Source: Rhizobium etli CFN 42 (lineage in GTDB: Bacteria; Pseudomonadota; Alphaproteobacteria; Rhizobiales; Rhizobiaceae). From it: a stretch of DNA of 64,000 nucleotides. The position numbers and the translations under genes are program-made. The notes beneath the pieces were generated by a model. That model made no database searches. It saw only the letters and a program-made list of their open reading frames with translations, and was not told where the DNA came from. Shown piece by piece: positions 47,852-57,383 of this stretch. The number at the start of each line of letters is the position of its first letter. The first letter of the stretch is position 1. The stretch is from positions 3,642,001-3,706,000 of the forward strand of contig NC_007761.1 of assembly GCF_000092045.1 (NCBI RefSeq). The letters run 5' to 3'.

Positions 47852-48775
47852 ATGAACACCCTCTCCTACGTCACCGTCGACGTCTTCACCTCCACCCGTT
47901 TCGAGGGCAATCCGCTTGCCGTCATTTCCGATGCCCAGGGCTTGAGCGATGCGGCGATGCAGAAGATTGCCACCGAGTTCAACTATTCCGAAGTCACCTT
48001 CGTCCTGCCGCCGGAAGATCCGCGGAATTCGGCCCGCGTGCGCATCTTCACGCCGACGATGGAAATACCATTCGCCGGCCATCCGAATGTCGGCACCGCC
48101 TATGTTCTCGGCCAGCGGACTGAGATCTTCGGCAAGCCGGTCGGCGACAGGCTGCGCTTCGAGGAACAGGCCGGCATTGTCGAGGTCAGCCTACAGCGCA
48201 GCGGTGGACGTGTTACGGCCACTGCCATCCGCGCGCCGCAACCGCTGACGGTCGGCGATGCCATCGCCGCAGAAACCATCGCCCGCTGCGTTTCTCTCGA
48301 TCCCGGCGCCGTCGCCGTGGCCACCCACGCCCCGGTCTTTGCCTCCGTCGGCCTCAACTTCGCCGTCGCAGAGTTGAACGGCATCGAAACCTTGGCCGCC
48401 GCCCGCCCGAACCTTGCCGGCTTCCAGCAAGCCGCCGGCACGCAGACGACAAGGGGTCACGATTTCTCGCTCTTCCTGTATGTCCGTTCATCCGACGATC
48501 CATGGAAGATTCGTGCCCGCATGTTCGCGCCCCTCGACAACGTGCCCGAAGATCCGGCGACCGGCAGCGCCTCGGCAGCGCTGGCCGCCTATCTCGTCAC
48601 GCTTGCGCCGGAGACTGACATGAACGTTCGCGTCTCCATCGAACAGGGCGTCGAAATGGGCCGCCGCAGCATTATTGCTCTTGATGTGGCGAAATCCGGC
48701 GGCACCGTTACCGACGTCGTCATCTCGGGAAGCTGCGTTGCCGTCATGCGCGGCGAAATCATCCTGCAGGACTGA
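47852..48775 (+). CDS. PhzF-family isomerase/epimerase-like protein
   Basis: A 307-residue diaminopimelate-epimerase-fold protein of the PhzF/YddE family. [18 protein letters not shown] (~9-26), [13 protein letters not shown] (catalytic Glu ~47), [23 protein letters not shown] and [21 protein letters not shown] are the classic motifs. The substrate is not predictable; there is no phenazine cluster. The ATG follows AGGAG by about 7 nt. Confidence 0.92.
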   Translation: MNTLSYVTVDVFTSTRFEGNPLAVISDAQGLSDAAMQKIATEFNYSEVTFVLPPEDPRNSARVRIFTPTMEIPFAGHPNVGTAYVLGQRTEIFGKPVGDRLRFEEQAGIVEVSLQRSGGRVTATAIRAPQPLTVGDAIAAETIARCVSLDPGAVAVATHAPVFASVGLNFAVAELNGIETLAAARPNLAGFQQAAGTQTTRGHDFSLFLYVRSSDDPWKIRARMFAPLDNVPEDPATGSASAALAAYLVTLAPETDMNVRVSIEQGVEMGRRSIIALDVAKSGGTVTDVVISGSCVAVMRGEIILQD

Positions 48776-48804
48776 CGATCACGACCGGGACTTGGATCCC
48801 GGAT

Positions 48805-48969
48805 CTACATCAGGAAGTCGCGCGACAGCAGCGCCACTGCCCATATGCCGAAGGCGATCAGCGCGATCTTCCAGAAATCCACCCGCCGTCTGAGGCCGGG
48901 AAGCCCGAGCGGCTTGATCACCTGTATCGCCATGGCAAGGATGAGCGGCAAGGCTATCAGCTTTGTCAT
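48805..48969 (-). CDS. Small hydrophobic membrane protein
   Basis: A 54-residue frame starting MTKLIALPLILAMAIQVIKP with two hydrophobic stretches (~3-18 and ~34-50, FWKIALIAFGIWAVALLS) joined by a basic loop GLPGLRRRVD and ending RDFLM. Two short helices with a cytoplasmic positive loop are predicted. It converges on the PhzF gene 30 nt away. The ribosome site is weak (GGAAAAAATAAAG). No known family; the consistent amphipathic design supports coding. Confidence 0.6.
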   Translation of the reverse strand: MTKLIALPLILAMAIQVIKPLGLPGLRRRVDFWKIALIAFGIWAVALLSRDFLM

Positions 48970-49141
48970 GCTTTATTTTTTCCGTTTTTCGGAATGCCAC
49001 AGGACGGACATTTTTCCGCGCGAACAAGAGGATCACACACGCCGTAAAGGCATTCCGGGGCACAATCAATCATCTTGAGACTGGGCAGGCGCAGGTCTCG
49101 CCTTATGTCCGTTTACAATCGCTGAGACCGAGTCTGGGGAA

Positions 49142-50422
49142 ATGAAGAGAAATCTGCTGTCCGTCGCTGCGTTGCTCTTTGGCACGCTCTTCCTTTTCAT
49201 GGGCAATGGTCTGCAGGGCATCCTGCTTCCCGTGCGCGGCAATCTCGAAGGCTACGCCACGACGACGCTCGGCCTGCTTGGCACCTCGTGGGCCGGCGGC
49301 TTCGTCGTCGGCTGCCTGGTGGCGCCGAAACTGGTGCGCCGCGTCGGCCATGTCAGAGCCTTCTCCGGTTTCATCTCGATCATCGCCATCATCGCGCTGG
49401 TCAGCGGCATCATCATCGATCCGTTCTGGTGGGTGATCCTGCGCGCCGTCACCGGCTTCTCCACCGCCGGCACGTCGATGATCATCGAAAGCTGGCTGAA
49501 CGAGCGCGCCAGCAACGAGAGCCGCGGTGCGATCTTCTCGCTTTATATCGGCATCACACTGCTTGGCGTCGTCGGCGGCCAGATGATGATCCCGCTGGAG
49601 GACGTGCGCACGCCGGTGCTCTTCATGATCTGCGGCATCTTCTATTGCATCGCCATGCTGCCGACGACGCTTTCGACAGCGGCGTCGCCGCAGCCGCTGA
49701 AGGCCGTGCGCCTCGACCTGCCGGCGCTCTATCGCAACTCCCCCGTCTCCTGCCTCGGCATCCTGCTCGTCGGCATCGCCAACGGCGCTTACGGCACTCT
49801 CGGCGCCGTCTTCGGCGCCGGCGCCGGCCTTTCCGATACGAGCATCGCCGTCATGATGAGCTCTACGATTTTCGCCGGCGCCATGATGCAGTTGCCGGCC
49901 GGCCGGCTTTCTGATCGTATCGATCGGCGTTACGTGCTCGCTGCCTTGTCGGCGATCGCCGCCCTCGCCGGCTTGCTGATCTTTCTGCTTCACCCGACAT
50001 CCCCAGCCTTGCTGATCGGGCTCGTTGTCCTTTACGGCGCGGTGGCCAATACGCTCTATCCGATCGCGGTTGCTCACGCCAACGACTTCGCGGCATCGGA
50101 GGATTTCGTCAAGGTCTCAGGCGGCCTGCTGCTGCTCTACGGCATCGGCACAGTCATCGGCCCGACGCTCGGCGGCCCCGTCATGTCGGCAATCACCCCG
50201 CACGCGCTTTTCCTGGTCACCGCCGTCGCCCATGTGCTGATCACCGTTTATGCGATTATCAGAAGCCGCATCCGCGCCGCCGTTCCGGCCAGCGACCGCG
50301 ACGCCTATACGACGATCCCGACCGGAACGTCGCCGATGCTGACACCGCAAAGCATGTCGCTGGCCGATCGCGGCACCGGCAAGTCTCCCGAAAGCGGCGA
50401 TCCTGCTGTAAAGTTCGGTTAG
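49142..50422 (+). CDS. MFS transporter of the YcaD type
   Basis: A 426-residue inner-membrane transporter with 12 predicted helices. Motif VGCLVAPKLVRRVGHVRAF (the loop 2-3 MFS signature, ~57-75) and AGAMMQLPAGRLSDRIDRRYVL (~244-265) are present. SWLNERASNESRGAIFSLYIG is typical of YcaD-like proteins. No substrate can be inferred and there is no adjacent regulator. Start at 49142 after GGGG. Stop is 155 nt before the DUF1192 gene. Confidence 0.9.
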   Translation: MKRNLLSVAALLFGTLFLFMGNGLQGILLPVRGNLEGYATTTLGLLGTSWAGGFVVGCLVAPKLVRRVGHVRAFSGFISIIAIIALVSGIIIDPFWWVILRAVTGFSTAGTSMIIESWLNERASNESRGAIFSLYIGITLLGVVGGQMMIPLEDVRTPVLFMICGIFYCIAMLPTTLSTAASPQPLKAVRLDLPALYRNSPVSCLGILLVGIANGAYGTLGAVFGAGAGLSDTSIAVMMSSTIFAGAMMQLPAGRLSDRIDRRYVLAALSAIAALAGLLIFLLHPTSPALLIGLVVLYGAVANTLYPIAVAHANDFAASEDFVKVSGGLLLLYGIGTVIGPTLGGPVMSAITPHALFLVTAVAHVLITVYAIIRSRIRAAVPASDRDAYTTIPTGTSPMLTPQSMSLADRGTGKSPESGDPAVKFG

Positions 50423-50577
50423 GCCTTCCTACGAGAACCGCGCTGCGGTGTTTGCCTTGGCTCGCGAAAAACGAAAATGGGAGGCGAGGCTGGATTTGGG
50501 CCGGATCGGCCTAGATTCCGATTCCCTATCAGCCGCATTTTTCGGCATTATGTTGCCGGCAGCAAGGAGGAGAACCG

Positions 50578-50769
50578 ATGAGCTTTATTGATGACGACCG
50601 ACCGCAGAAGAAAACCGCCCACGAGATCGGCGCCGATCTCTCCATGCTTTCGGTGGATGAACTGAAGGCGCGAGTGGAATTGCTGAAAACCGAGATCGCC
50701 CGGCTCGAAGCCGAAGCTACCCGCAAGGCATCCGGGCGGCAGGCCGCTGAAAGCTTCTTCCGCTCGTGA
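50578..50769 (+). CDS. DUF1192-family small protein
   Basis: A 63-residue soluble protein with the DUF1192 pattern: MSFIDDDRPQKKTAHEIGADLSMLSVDELKARV followed by a short coiled coil (LLKTEIARLEAEATRK). Function is unknown; the family is widespread in Alphaproteobacteria and is often near rcdA (DUF1465), as here. A very good AGGAGGAG ribosome site precedes the ATG. Confidence 0.88.
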   Translation: MSFIDDDRPQKKTAHEIGADLSMLSVDELKARVELLKTEIARLEAEATRKASGRQAAESFFRS

Positions 50770-50869
50770 TCCGCTAAAAGCCTTCGAAACAAGACCATAG
50801 GCAGGCAAAATGAAGCCAGCCTCAAGTCTTCATTCGGCACAATGGTAATAAAATATTAAGCTTTATAAG

Positions 50870-50985
50870 ATATTACTGTACTCATCCAGGCTTTCTCTGG
50901 ATCTCAGACAGTTTTCCAAGCGGTGAATTGGTCTGATTTTTCTCCCTGTTTTACCTTGAGAGCCGCTTTTGCGGCTCTTCTTTTT
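50870..50985 (+). ncRNA. Candidate small RNA between DUF1192 gene and rcdA
   Basis: The 391-bp gap holds three consecutive stem-loops on the plus strand. They are ATCCAG/CTGGAT (~50886-50903), TCAGA..CCAA / TTGG..TCTGA followed by TTTTTC (~50906-50943), and the strong terminator at 50959-50985. An AT-rich stretch (GCTTTATAAGATATTACTG, ~50860-50878) just before could be its promoter. A terminator 190 nt past DUF1192 with this much structure in between suggests an independent sRNA; it could also be a long structured 3' UTR. The 5' end is a guess. Confidence 0.45.
50959..50985 (+). terminator. Strong intrinsic terminator upstream of rcdA
   Basis: AGAGCCGC (50959-50966) TTTT GCGGCTCT (50971-50978) followed by TCTTTTT. 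Textbook rho-independent form on the plus strand. Confidence 0.88.
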
Positions 50986-51160
50986 GCTGCCGTCGGCATA
51001 TTTCCATGAAACTGTGGAGATTAACCCTTTCTTAAGAAACGGCTTGCGCATTTGCGCTAATGATACCATCTTAAAGTCATAAAGACGGGACACGGAAACT
51101 TTTCCGTCGGCCCCGGCGTTACCTGACCATAAGTAGCTGCGTGCAACAGGGACTATTGCG

Positions 51161-51676
51161 ATGTCGGAAGTTGGATTGAACACGATCAGTTTTGCGGGCC
51201 GCGCGGCTGCATCTTCGCAGTTCAAGGCACTCTATGCCGAAGGCATGTCGCTGGTCGAAGAGACCGCCGCCTATCTCGACGGCCAGGGCCGCGCAGCCTC
51301 CAAGGTTCTGCCGCGCATGGCGTCCGTCCTCTACGCCGCTGAATCGATGCGGCTGACCACCCGCCTGATGCAGATGGCCTCTTGGCTGCTGCTGCAGCGC
51401 GCCGTCAACAATGGCGAGATGTCCCGCGACCAGGTGCTGGCCGAGAAGAACAAGGTTCGCCTCGACGGCTTCAACGTCGATCGCGCAGCACCCGGCTGGG
51501 GCGATCTGCCGGAATCCTTCCGCGACCTCGTCGAGCGCTCCTTGCGCCTGCAGAACCGCATCGCGCTGCTGGATCGCGAAATCTATCGTCCGGCCGAAGC
51601 CGTGATCGTTCATGATAATCAGAATAGCGTCCAGGCTCAGCTTTCCCTGCTGCAGACGGCCTTCGGCAACAACTGA
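51161..51676 (+). CDS. rcdA: RcdA-like protein (DUF1465), regulator of CtrA proteolysis
   Basis: A 171-residue member of DUF1465. In Caulobacter RcdA is an adaptor that, with CpdR and PopA, brings CtrA to ClpXP for degradation at the G1-S transition; the Sinorhizobium homologue is essential. It shows KALYAEGMSLVEETAAYLDGQGR, AAESMRLTTRLMQMASWLLLQRAVNNGEM and LPESFRDLVERSLRLQNRIALLDREIYRP, a helical bundle typical of the family. It has its own promoter region downstream of a terminator, and its own terminator after it. Confidence 0.88.
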   Translation: MSEVGLNTISFAGRAAASSQFKALYAEGMSLVEETAAYLDGQGRAASKVLPRMASVLYAAESMRLTTRLMQMASWLLLQRAVNNGEMSRDQVLAEKNKVRLDGFNVDRAAPGWGDLPESFRDLVERSLRLQNRIALLDREIYRPAEAVIVHDNQNSVQAQLSLLQTAFGNN

Positions 51677-51703
51677 CCGGTTCCCGAGAGAATTTTATAT
51701 GAA

Positions 51704-51731
51704 ACCGGCTGCTCCACGCGGCCGGTTTTTT
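51704..51731 (+). terminator. Terminator after rcdA
   Basis: ACCGGC (51704-51709) and GCCGGT (51721-51726) with an 11-nt loop, followed by a T-run to 51731. Starts 28 nt past the rcdA stop. Confidence 0.75.
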
Positions 51732-51763
51732 GTTGCCGATGTGCCTCAGCATTCGCACAACGC

Positions 51764-51786
51764 AAAAAAGCCCGGCAAAGCCGAGC
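51764..51786 (-). terminator. Terminator after rpmE
   Basis: On the minus strand GCTCGGC (51780-51786) TTT GCCGGGC (51770-51776) then a run of T (51764-51769). It lies 29 nt past the rpmE stop. Confidence 0.8.
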
Positions 51787-51814
51787 TCTTTCAAATTCCG
51801 TCGAGCAGAAGCGA

Positions 51815-52036
51815 TTAGAGGCCGAGGCCGCCGAAACGCTTGTTGAACTTGGAGACGCGGCCGCCGCGGTCCATGAGCTGCTGGTTGCCGCCGGTCCAGG
51901 CCGGGTGCGACTTGGAATCGATTTCGAGATTCATTACAGCGCCTTCCGAACCCCAGGTCGAGCGGGTTTCGTATTCGGTGCCATCGGTCATGACTACCTT
52001 GATCATGTGATAGTCGGGATGGATGCCTGCCTTCAT
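51815..52036 (-). CDS. rpmE: 50S ribosomal protein L31 (bL31), cysteine-free form
   Basis: A 73-residue ribosomal protein starting [29 protein letters not shown] and ending [12 protein letters not shown]. There is no cysteine at all, so it is the zinc-independent (C-minus) type, which remains functional under zinc starvation. AGGAAG lies before the ATG at 52036; an upstream Met (52075) is not used. It is divergent from the ABC transporter gene. Confidence 0.96.
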   Translation of the reverse strand: MKAGIHPDYHMIKVVMTDGTEYETRSTWGSEGAVMNLEIDSKSHPAWTGGNQQLMDRGGRVSKFNKRFGGLGL

Positions 52037-52228
52037 AACAATCTTCCTGCGATACCCGAGTTCAATTTGCCGCATGCAGTTGCGGCCACCGAACCGATTG
52101 AATAAATGAAGCCGCAGTCGTGATGGCTACGGCTTCCCATTAGGATGGCGTGCCTATACATGAAGGACGCCGGGATAACAAGTGCCAACAGGCCGCATTA
52201 GCGGGTCCTTGAGGCGATCGGAGACGAT

Positions 52229-54031
52229 TTGGCAGAACAGGCACAAACTGGGGAAAACAAAAGGCGGTCGCTGCGTCCGCTTGGGCGGCTGACGCCTTAT
52301 GTCATGCGCTATCGCGGCATGGTGGCCGGTGCGCTGATTTCACTGGCGCTTGCTGCCATCACCTCGCTGGCGCTGCCGCTCGCCGTGCGCCGCATGATCG
52401 ACCACGGCTTCACCCAGTCCGACGGCAGCTTCATCAACAGCTACTTCGCCATGCTGATGGTCATGGCCGTCGTGCTCGCGATCGCCAGCGCGCTGCGCTA
52501 TTATTTCGTCATCACCATCGGCGAGCGCATCGTCGCCGATCTTCGCCGCGACGTCTTTGCCCATGTGACGCGGCTGTCGCCCTCCTTCTTCGACGTCAAC
52601 CAGTCCGGCGAAATCGTCTCGCGGCTGACCGCCGATACGACGCAGATCAAGTCCGCCGTCGGCGCCACCGCCTCTGTGGCGCTCAGGAACCTCATCCTCT
52701 GTCTCGGCGCCCTGGGCATGATGATCGTCACCTCGCCGAAGCTTTCCAGTCTCGTCATCGGTGCGATCCCGCTGATCGTCTTCCCGCTCGTCGCCTTCGG
52801 CCGCTCGGTGCGCAGGCGTTCTCGCGCCGCTCAGGATACGCTTGCCGAAGCGTCCGCCTTCGCCAACGAGACGATCGCCGCGACTCGTACGGTACAGGCG
52901 TTCAACGGCGAGGATGCCGCGGCGAGGCGATACGCCAGCGCCGTCGAGTCCGCCTACGAAGCCGCCCGCGCCGCCATCCGCTCACGCGCACTGTTGACCG
53001 GCATCGCCATCACGCTGATCTTCGGCAGCGTCGTCGCGGTCCTCTGGGTCGGCGCCCACAGTGTGCTTGCCGGCACGCTTTCGGCCGGCACGCTCGGTCA
53101 GTTCCTGCTCTATGCCGTCATTTCGGCCGGATCGCTTGGCGCACTGTCGGAGGTCTGGGGCGAACTCTCGCAGGCGGCCGGCGCCGCCGACCGCCTGACC
53201 GAGCTTCTTGACGAGGTCTCGCCGATCGCCGCCCCTGCCAGCCCCGAAGCCCTGCCCTCGCCCAGCCGCGGCCGCGTCGAATTTTCCGACGTGCATTTCG
53301 CCTATCCCTCGCGTCCAGGCAAATCGGCGCTGCATGGCTTGAACTTTGCCATCGCACCGGGCGAAACCGTCGCCATCGTCGGCCCCTCCGGCGCCGGCAA
53401 GAGCACCGTCTTTTCGCTGCTGCTGCGCTTCTACGATCCGCAGCAGGGCAGCGTGACGATCGACGGTGTCGATGCCCGGCTGACGACACCGGACGAGTTG
53501 CGCCAGCGCATTGCCATCGTGCCGCAGGACGTCACCATCTTTGCCGCTTCGATCCATGACAACATCGCCTTCGGCCGCCCCGGCGCCTCGCGTGAGGAGG
53601 TCCGCGCCGCAGCCCTTGCCGCCCAGGCCGACGAGTTCATCGCCCGGCTGGAAAGCGGCTATGAGACCGAGGTCGGCGAACGCGGCGTCACCCTCTCGGG
53701 CGGCCAGCGGCAGCGCATCGCCATTGCCCGCGCCATCCTGAAGAACGCGCCCGTACTGCTGCTCGACGAGGCGACCTCTGCCCTCGACGCCGAAAGCGAG
53801 ACGCTGGTGCAGAAGGCACTCGACGGGCTGGTCGATGGCCGAACGACCCTCGTCATCGCCCATCGTCTGGCAACCGTGCTGAAAGCCGATCGGATTCTTG
53901 TTATGGACGAGGGCCGCGTCATCGAGGAAGGCACGCATCAAAGCCTGATCCGCCAGGGTGGCATCTACGCCCGGCTGGCACGGCTGCAATTCGATGCCGC
54001 CAACGAGGACGTGCTCGCCCCGGCGAAATAG
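52229..54031 (+). CDS. ABC exporter half-transporter (MsbA/MDR-like, fused membrane and ATPase)
   Basis: A 600-residue half-transporter that should work as a homodimer. Six helices span ~25-320; the coupling segment [33 protein letters not shown] is standard. In the ATPase are Walker [11 protein letters not shown] (~385-394), signature [16 protein letters not shown] (~495-510), and Walker [13 protein letters not shown]. The start is a TTG at 52229 with GGAG six bases before it. Substrate is unknown (lipid or drug). Confidence 0.92.
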   Translation: MAEQAQTGENKRRSLRPLGRLTPYVMRYRGMVAGALISLALAAITSLALPLAVRRMIDHGFTQSDGSFINSYFAMLMVMAVVLAIASALRYYFVITIGERIVADLRRDVFAHVTRLSPSFFDVNQSGEIVSRLTADTTQIKSAVGATASVALRNLILCLGALGMMIVTSPKLSSLVIGAIPLIVFPLVAFGRSVRRRSRAAQDTLAEASAFANETIAATRTVQAFNGEDAAARRYASAVESAYEAARAAIRSRALLTGIAITLIFGSVVAVLWVGAHSVLAGTLSAGTLGQFLLYAVISAGSLGALSEVWGELSQAAGAADRLTELLDEVSPIAAPASPEALPSPSRGRVEFSDVHFAYPSRPGKSALHGLNFAIAPGETVAIVGPSGAGKSTVFSLLLRFYDPQQGSVTIDGVDARLTTPDELRQRIAIVPQDVTIFAASIHDNIAFGRPGASREEVRAAALAAQADEFIARLESGYETEVGERGVTLSGGQRQRIAIARAILKNAPVLLLDEATSALDAESETLVQKALDGLVDGRTTLVIAHRLATVLKADRILVMDEGRVIEEGTHQSLIRQGGIYARLARLQFDAANEDVLAPAK

Positions 54032-54174
54032 CCGAGCGCGCACTTTTCCTGCAGACCGCGACGAAAGTCTGAAAATCCTGCCGCCCTCCTGCGGTTGTCT
54101 TTCGCGTCTCCCGCCCTACCCTCTTCATGCCCTGGGTAGGGGATGGCTGTTGAAATCCTTGGGAGGAGATAGGA

Positions 54175-55167
54175 ATGGCGCTTTCCAACATGAGGCGACG
54201 TACGAGCCTTGCGCTCGGCTTCGGCGTGCTCGCGGCTCTTGTGCTCGGCGGGTCCGCCGGCGCTGCGGATTTTCCCGATCGCGCGATCACCTTGGTCGTG
54301 CCCTTCGCGGCCGGCGGCTCGACCGATGTCGTCGCCCGCATCGTCGCGCAGAAGATGTCGGAAGATCTCGGCCAGCAGGTGATCGTCCAGAACGTTGCCG
54401 GCGCCGGTGGCAATCTCGGCGCCGGCAATGTCGCCCGCGCCGAGCCCGACGGCCACACCATTCTGATGGGCACCGTCGCGACCCACGCGCTCAATCCGCT
54501 GATCCTCAAATCGACACCCTATGATCCTGAGAAGGATTTCGCGCCGGTCTCGCTGCTCGTCATCGTGCCGAACGTGCTCGTCGTCAATCCGGAACTGCCG
54601 GCAAAGACAGTGCCGGAATTGATCGCGCTGCTGAAGGCTGAACCTGAAAAATACAGCTACGCCTCATCGGGCAATGGCACGCCGCTGCATCTTTCCGGCG
54701 AACTGTTCAAGAGCATGGCCGGCGTCAGCATGCAGCACATCCCCTATAAGGGCGCCGGACCGGCGTTGAACGACGTCATCGGCAACCAAGTGCCGATCAT
54801 GTTCGATAACCTCCCCTCGTCCTCCAGCCACATCAAGGCGGGCACGCTGAGGGCGCTGGCGGTGACGACCGCCGAGCGCGCGCCCTCCTTCCCCGACATT
54901 CCGACGATCGCCGAGTCGGGCATACCGGGCTACGAGACCTACACCTGGAACGCGCTTTTTGCCCCGGCCAACACGCCGAGCGAGGTAGTGGCGCGCCTCA
55001 ACGCCTCGGCCAACAAGGCGCTCAAAGACCCGGCGGTTAGCGAACGCATGAAGGAATTCAGCGCCACCGTCGTCGGCTCGACGCCGGAGGAACTCGCTGC
55101 CCATGTGAAGGCCGAGCTCGCCAAATGGGGACCGGTCGTCAAGGGGGCGAACATCCAGATGGAATGA
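54175..55167 (+). CDS. Tripartite tricarboxylate (Bug/TctC-type) substrate-binding protein
   Basis: A 330-residue periplasmic solute-binding protein with signal peptide (MALSNMRRRTSLALGFGV; cleavage near SAGAA). Typical Bug motifs are RAITLVVPFAAGGSTDVVARIVAQ (~38-61), VQNVAGAGGNLGAGNVARAEPDGHTILMG (~75-103) and YKGAGPALNDVIGNQVPIMFDNL. No TctA/TctB membrane partners lie beside it, so it is an orphan binding protein; its carboxylate-type ligand is unknown. GGGAGGAG ribosome site precedes the ATG. Confidence 0.92.
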   Translation: MALSNMRRRTSLALGFGVLAALVLGGSAGAADFPDRAITLVVPFAAGGSTDVVARIVAQKMSEDLGQQVIVQNVAGAGGNLGAGNVARAEPDGHTILMGTVATHALNPLILKSTPYDPEKDFAPVSLLVIVPNVLVVNPELPAKTVPELIALLKAEPEKYSYASSGNGTPLHLSGELFKSMAGVSMQHIPYKGAGPALNDVIGNQVPIMFDNLPSSSSHIKAGTLRALAVTTAERAPSFPDIPTIAESGIPGYETYTWNALFAPANTPSEVVARLNASANKALKDPAVSERMKEFSATVVGSTPEELAAHVKAELAKWGPVVKGANIQME

Positions 55168-55328
55168 CGCCGGCCGCGGCCGCCGCTCACCTTGCTTGCG
55201 TTCGACGGAAGCGGCGGCAATTGGACGCTGCGCAATTCATTTCTAATTAAGGTGGTGGAAAAACTCACCATTTTGGTCTAGCCTTCGCCATGCTGATGGT
55301 TTGGAATTCAGCGTTTTGGGAGACATCA

Positions 55329-55517
55329 ATGTATAAATTCGAAGTCTACAAGGACAAATCAGGCGAATTCCGTTTCCGATTCAAGGCATCGAACGGCGAA
55401 ACCATGTTCAGTTCCGAAGGCTACAAGGCGAAGGCGTCGGCTCTGAACGCCATCGACTCCATTAAGAAGAACTCGCCCGGCGCCGACGTCGTAGACCAGA
55501 CCAAGGCCGAGGCCTGA
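55329..55517 (+). CDS. YegP-like (DUF1508) small protein
   Basis: A 62-residue protein MYKFEVYKDKSGEFRFRFKASNGETMFSSEGYKAKASALNAIDSIK..., a clean single DUF1508 unit (YegP has two). Function unknown; often stress-linked. GGGAG precedes the ATG at 55329. Monocistronic. Confidence 0.9.
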   Translation: MYKFEVYKDKSGEFRFRFKASNGETMFSSEGYKAKASALNAIDSIKKNSPGADVVDQTKAEA

Positions 55518-55650
55518 TCAAGGCGGCAGCCGCGGCTTGAACGCCGCTCTGCCTTTCCGCATCCGCGAGCAAAGCCGGCGCCTTCGAGCCCGGCCTGTTT
55601 GCTTGTGAGTTTATGCGCCATTCACCTTTTCGCATATTTTTTGAAACCCG

Positions 55651-55656
55651 TGTCGA
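55651..55656 (+). promoter_or_regulatory. Possible ECF-type promoter -35 motif of the DGPF/sigma operon
   Basis: TGTCGA (within CCGTGTCGAAATG), 131 bp before the DGPF gene. A TGTCGA-type -35 element is reported, from memory, for ECF42-group autoregulated promoters. No convincing matching -10 was recognised (CGCCTC at ~55673 is a weak candidate). Confidence 0.4.
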
Positions 55657-55786
55657 AATGACTGTTGGCCGCGCCTCATTGTCTTGGAACGGCTGAGCCG
55701 CTCCGCCGGCGTCACGGCTTTCGGGATATCCTTCTCCGGCATCCGGACGCCTGGATCGAGGCCAACAATGAAATCAGGAGTTTGCC

Positions 55787-56125
55787 ATGCAATATGCCCT
55801 CATCATTCGCGAAGCCCCCGAAGATTTCGCCCGGCGCGGTGATCCCGTCTATCGCGACGGCTGGATGGCCTACATCAAGGCGATCGGCCAGGCAGGAATC
55901 GTGATCGCCGGCGCCGGGTTGACGAGCCCTGAGACCGGCACGATCGTGCGGCGCAAGGGCGAGGATCACGACGTTCAAGACGGCCCCTATCCGGAGGTCA
56001 AGGAACAGCTCGGCGGTTTTTACCTGATCGAGGTCCCCGATATCGACACCGCACTCGAATGGGCAACGCGCGTCCCGATCTCCGATAAGGGCTCGGTCGA
56101 AGTGCGCCCGCGCCTGCAGATGTGA
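55787..56125 (+). CDS. DGPF/YCII-domain protein
   Basis: A 112-residue YCII-related protein containing the eponymous segment as QDGPYPEVKEQLGGFYLIEVPDIDTALEWATR. Proteins of this kind are almost always coded next to a long ECF sigma factor of the ECF42 group, as here (7 nt apart); they are usually the sigma factor's target rather than its anti-sigma. AGGAG precedes the ATG. The biochemical role is unknown. Confidence 0.9.
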   Translation: MQYALIIREAPEDFARRGDPVYRDGWMAYIKAIGQAGIVIAGAGLTSPETGTIVRRKGEDHDVQDGPYPEVKEQLGGFYLIEVPDIDTALEWATRVPISDKGSVEVRPRLQM

Positions 56126-56132
56126 GGCTGCA

Positions 56133-57383
56133 ATGCCGCCCGATGCGGGACGCGCCGCCGAACAGGTGGCGCGTCAATCCTACGGCAAGCTGATCGCCTT
56201 TCTCGCCGCCCGCTCGCGCGACGTGCCGGCAGCGGAAGACGCGTTGTCGGAAGCCCTGGCCGCGGCCCTTCGCGTCTGGCCGGAACGCGGCGTCCCCGAT
56301 AATCCTGAAGCCTGGCTGATGGTCGCCGCGCGCCGCAACCTCATGCAGGCCGCCCGCCACCGCACCGTCCAGGCCAACGCACAGGCGACGATATCGCTTG
56401 CCTTCGAGGAAGCGGAGGAGCGCATGAACGAGGCCGGAAAATCCGTATTTCCCGATGAGCGGCTGAAGCTGCTTTTCGCCTGCACCCATCCCGTCATCGA
56501 CAGGTCAGTGCATACGGCGCTGATGCTGCAGACGGTTCTCGGAATCGAGGCGAGAACCATCGCCCGGAGCTTCGTCGTGTCACCGGAAGCGATGAGCCAG
56601 CGGCTGGTGCGGGCCAAGGTGAAGATCCGCGAAGCCGGCGTTCCCTTCGCCGTCCCCTCCGGCGCCGCTCTATCGGGGCGCCTCGCGGCCGTCCTCTCAG
56701 CGATCTACGCCGCGTACGGTCTCGGCTGGGACGGCCTCGACGGTGAGGAGGAGCGCCATTCGCTCGCCGGCGAGGCTATCTGGCTCGGCCGCGCGCTTCT
56801 CACGGTATTGCCCGACGAACCGGAAGCGATCGGTCTCCTTTCCCTTATGCTTCATTGCGAAGCGCGCCGCAGCGCCCGGCGCGACGGCAACGGCCGATAT
56901 GTACCGCTGGACGAGCAGGATACGGCGACCTGGAATGCGATCATGATTACGGAAGCGGATGTGCTGCTGCGCAAGGCCGGAAGTTTCGACCGTTTTGGTC
57001 CCTTCCAATGCCAGGCAGCGATCCAGTCCGTGCATGCGGCGCGGCGGTTTTCGGGAGCGACCGACTGGCAGGCGCTGACGACGCTCTACGCCGCACTCGT
57101 GACAATGAAGCCGACGCTCGGCGCACGTGTCGGCCAGGCAGCGGTGATCGGCAGGGCGGTGAGCGCGGCCGCCGGCCTAGAGCGAATCGACACACTCGAT
57201 CCGCGTGACGTCGCGGCCTATCAGCCCTACTGGGCCGTTCGCGCCTTTCTTCTGGCGAACGCCGGCGACGATATCGCGGCGGCCGATGCCTATATGACGG
57301 CGATTGGTCTCAGCGACAGTCCCGCCGTGCGCAACTTCCTCGCCAGCCGGCTGGAGCAAGTGCGCCAAGCCTCGCCAGGCTGA
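56133..57383 (+). CDS. RNA polymerase sigma factor, ECF42 type with long C-terminal extension
   Basis: A 416-residue extracytoplasmic-function sigma factor. Region 2 is seen as AARSRDVPAAEDALSEALAAALRVWPERGVPDNPEAWLMVAARRNLMQAARH (~30-80) and region 4 as ALMLQTVLGIEARTIARSFVVSPEAMSQRLVRAKVKIR (~130-168). Beyond it is a ~240-residue TPR-like helical domain (AAYGLGWDGLDGEE, SLMLHCEARRSARRDGNGRYVPLDEQD) typical of ECF42, which needs no anti-sigma factor. It is in an operon with the DGPF gene and converges with the MotB-like gene, their stops abutting. Confidence 0.92.
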   Translation: MPPDAGRAAEQVARQSYGKLIAFLAARSRDVPAAEDALSEALAAALRVWPERGVPDNPEAWLMVAARRNLMQAARHRTVQANAQATISLAFEEAEERMNEAGKSVFPDERLKLLFACTHPVIDRSVHTALMLQTVLGIEARTIARSFVVSPEAMSQRLVRAKVKIREAGVPFAVPSGAALSGRLAAVLSAIYAAYGLGWDGLDGEEERHSLAGEAIWLGRALLTVLPDEPEAIGLLSLMLHCEARRSARRDGNGRYVPLDEQDTATWNAIMITEADVLLRKAGSFDRFGPFQCQAAIQSVHAARRFSGATDWQALTTLYAALVTMKPTLGARVGQAAVIGRAVSAAAGLERIDTLDPRDVAAYQPYWAVRAFLLANAGDDIAAADAYMTAIGLSDSPAVRNFLASRLEQVRQASPG

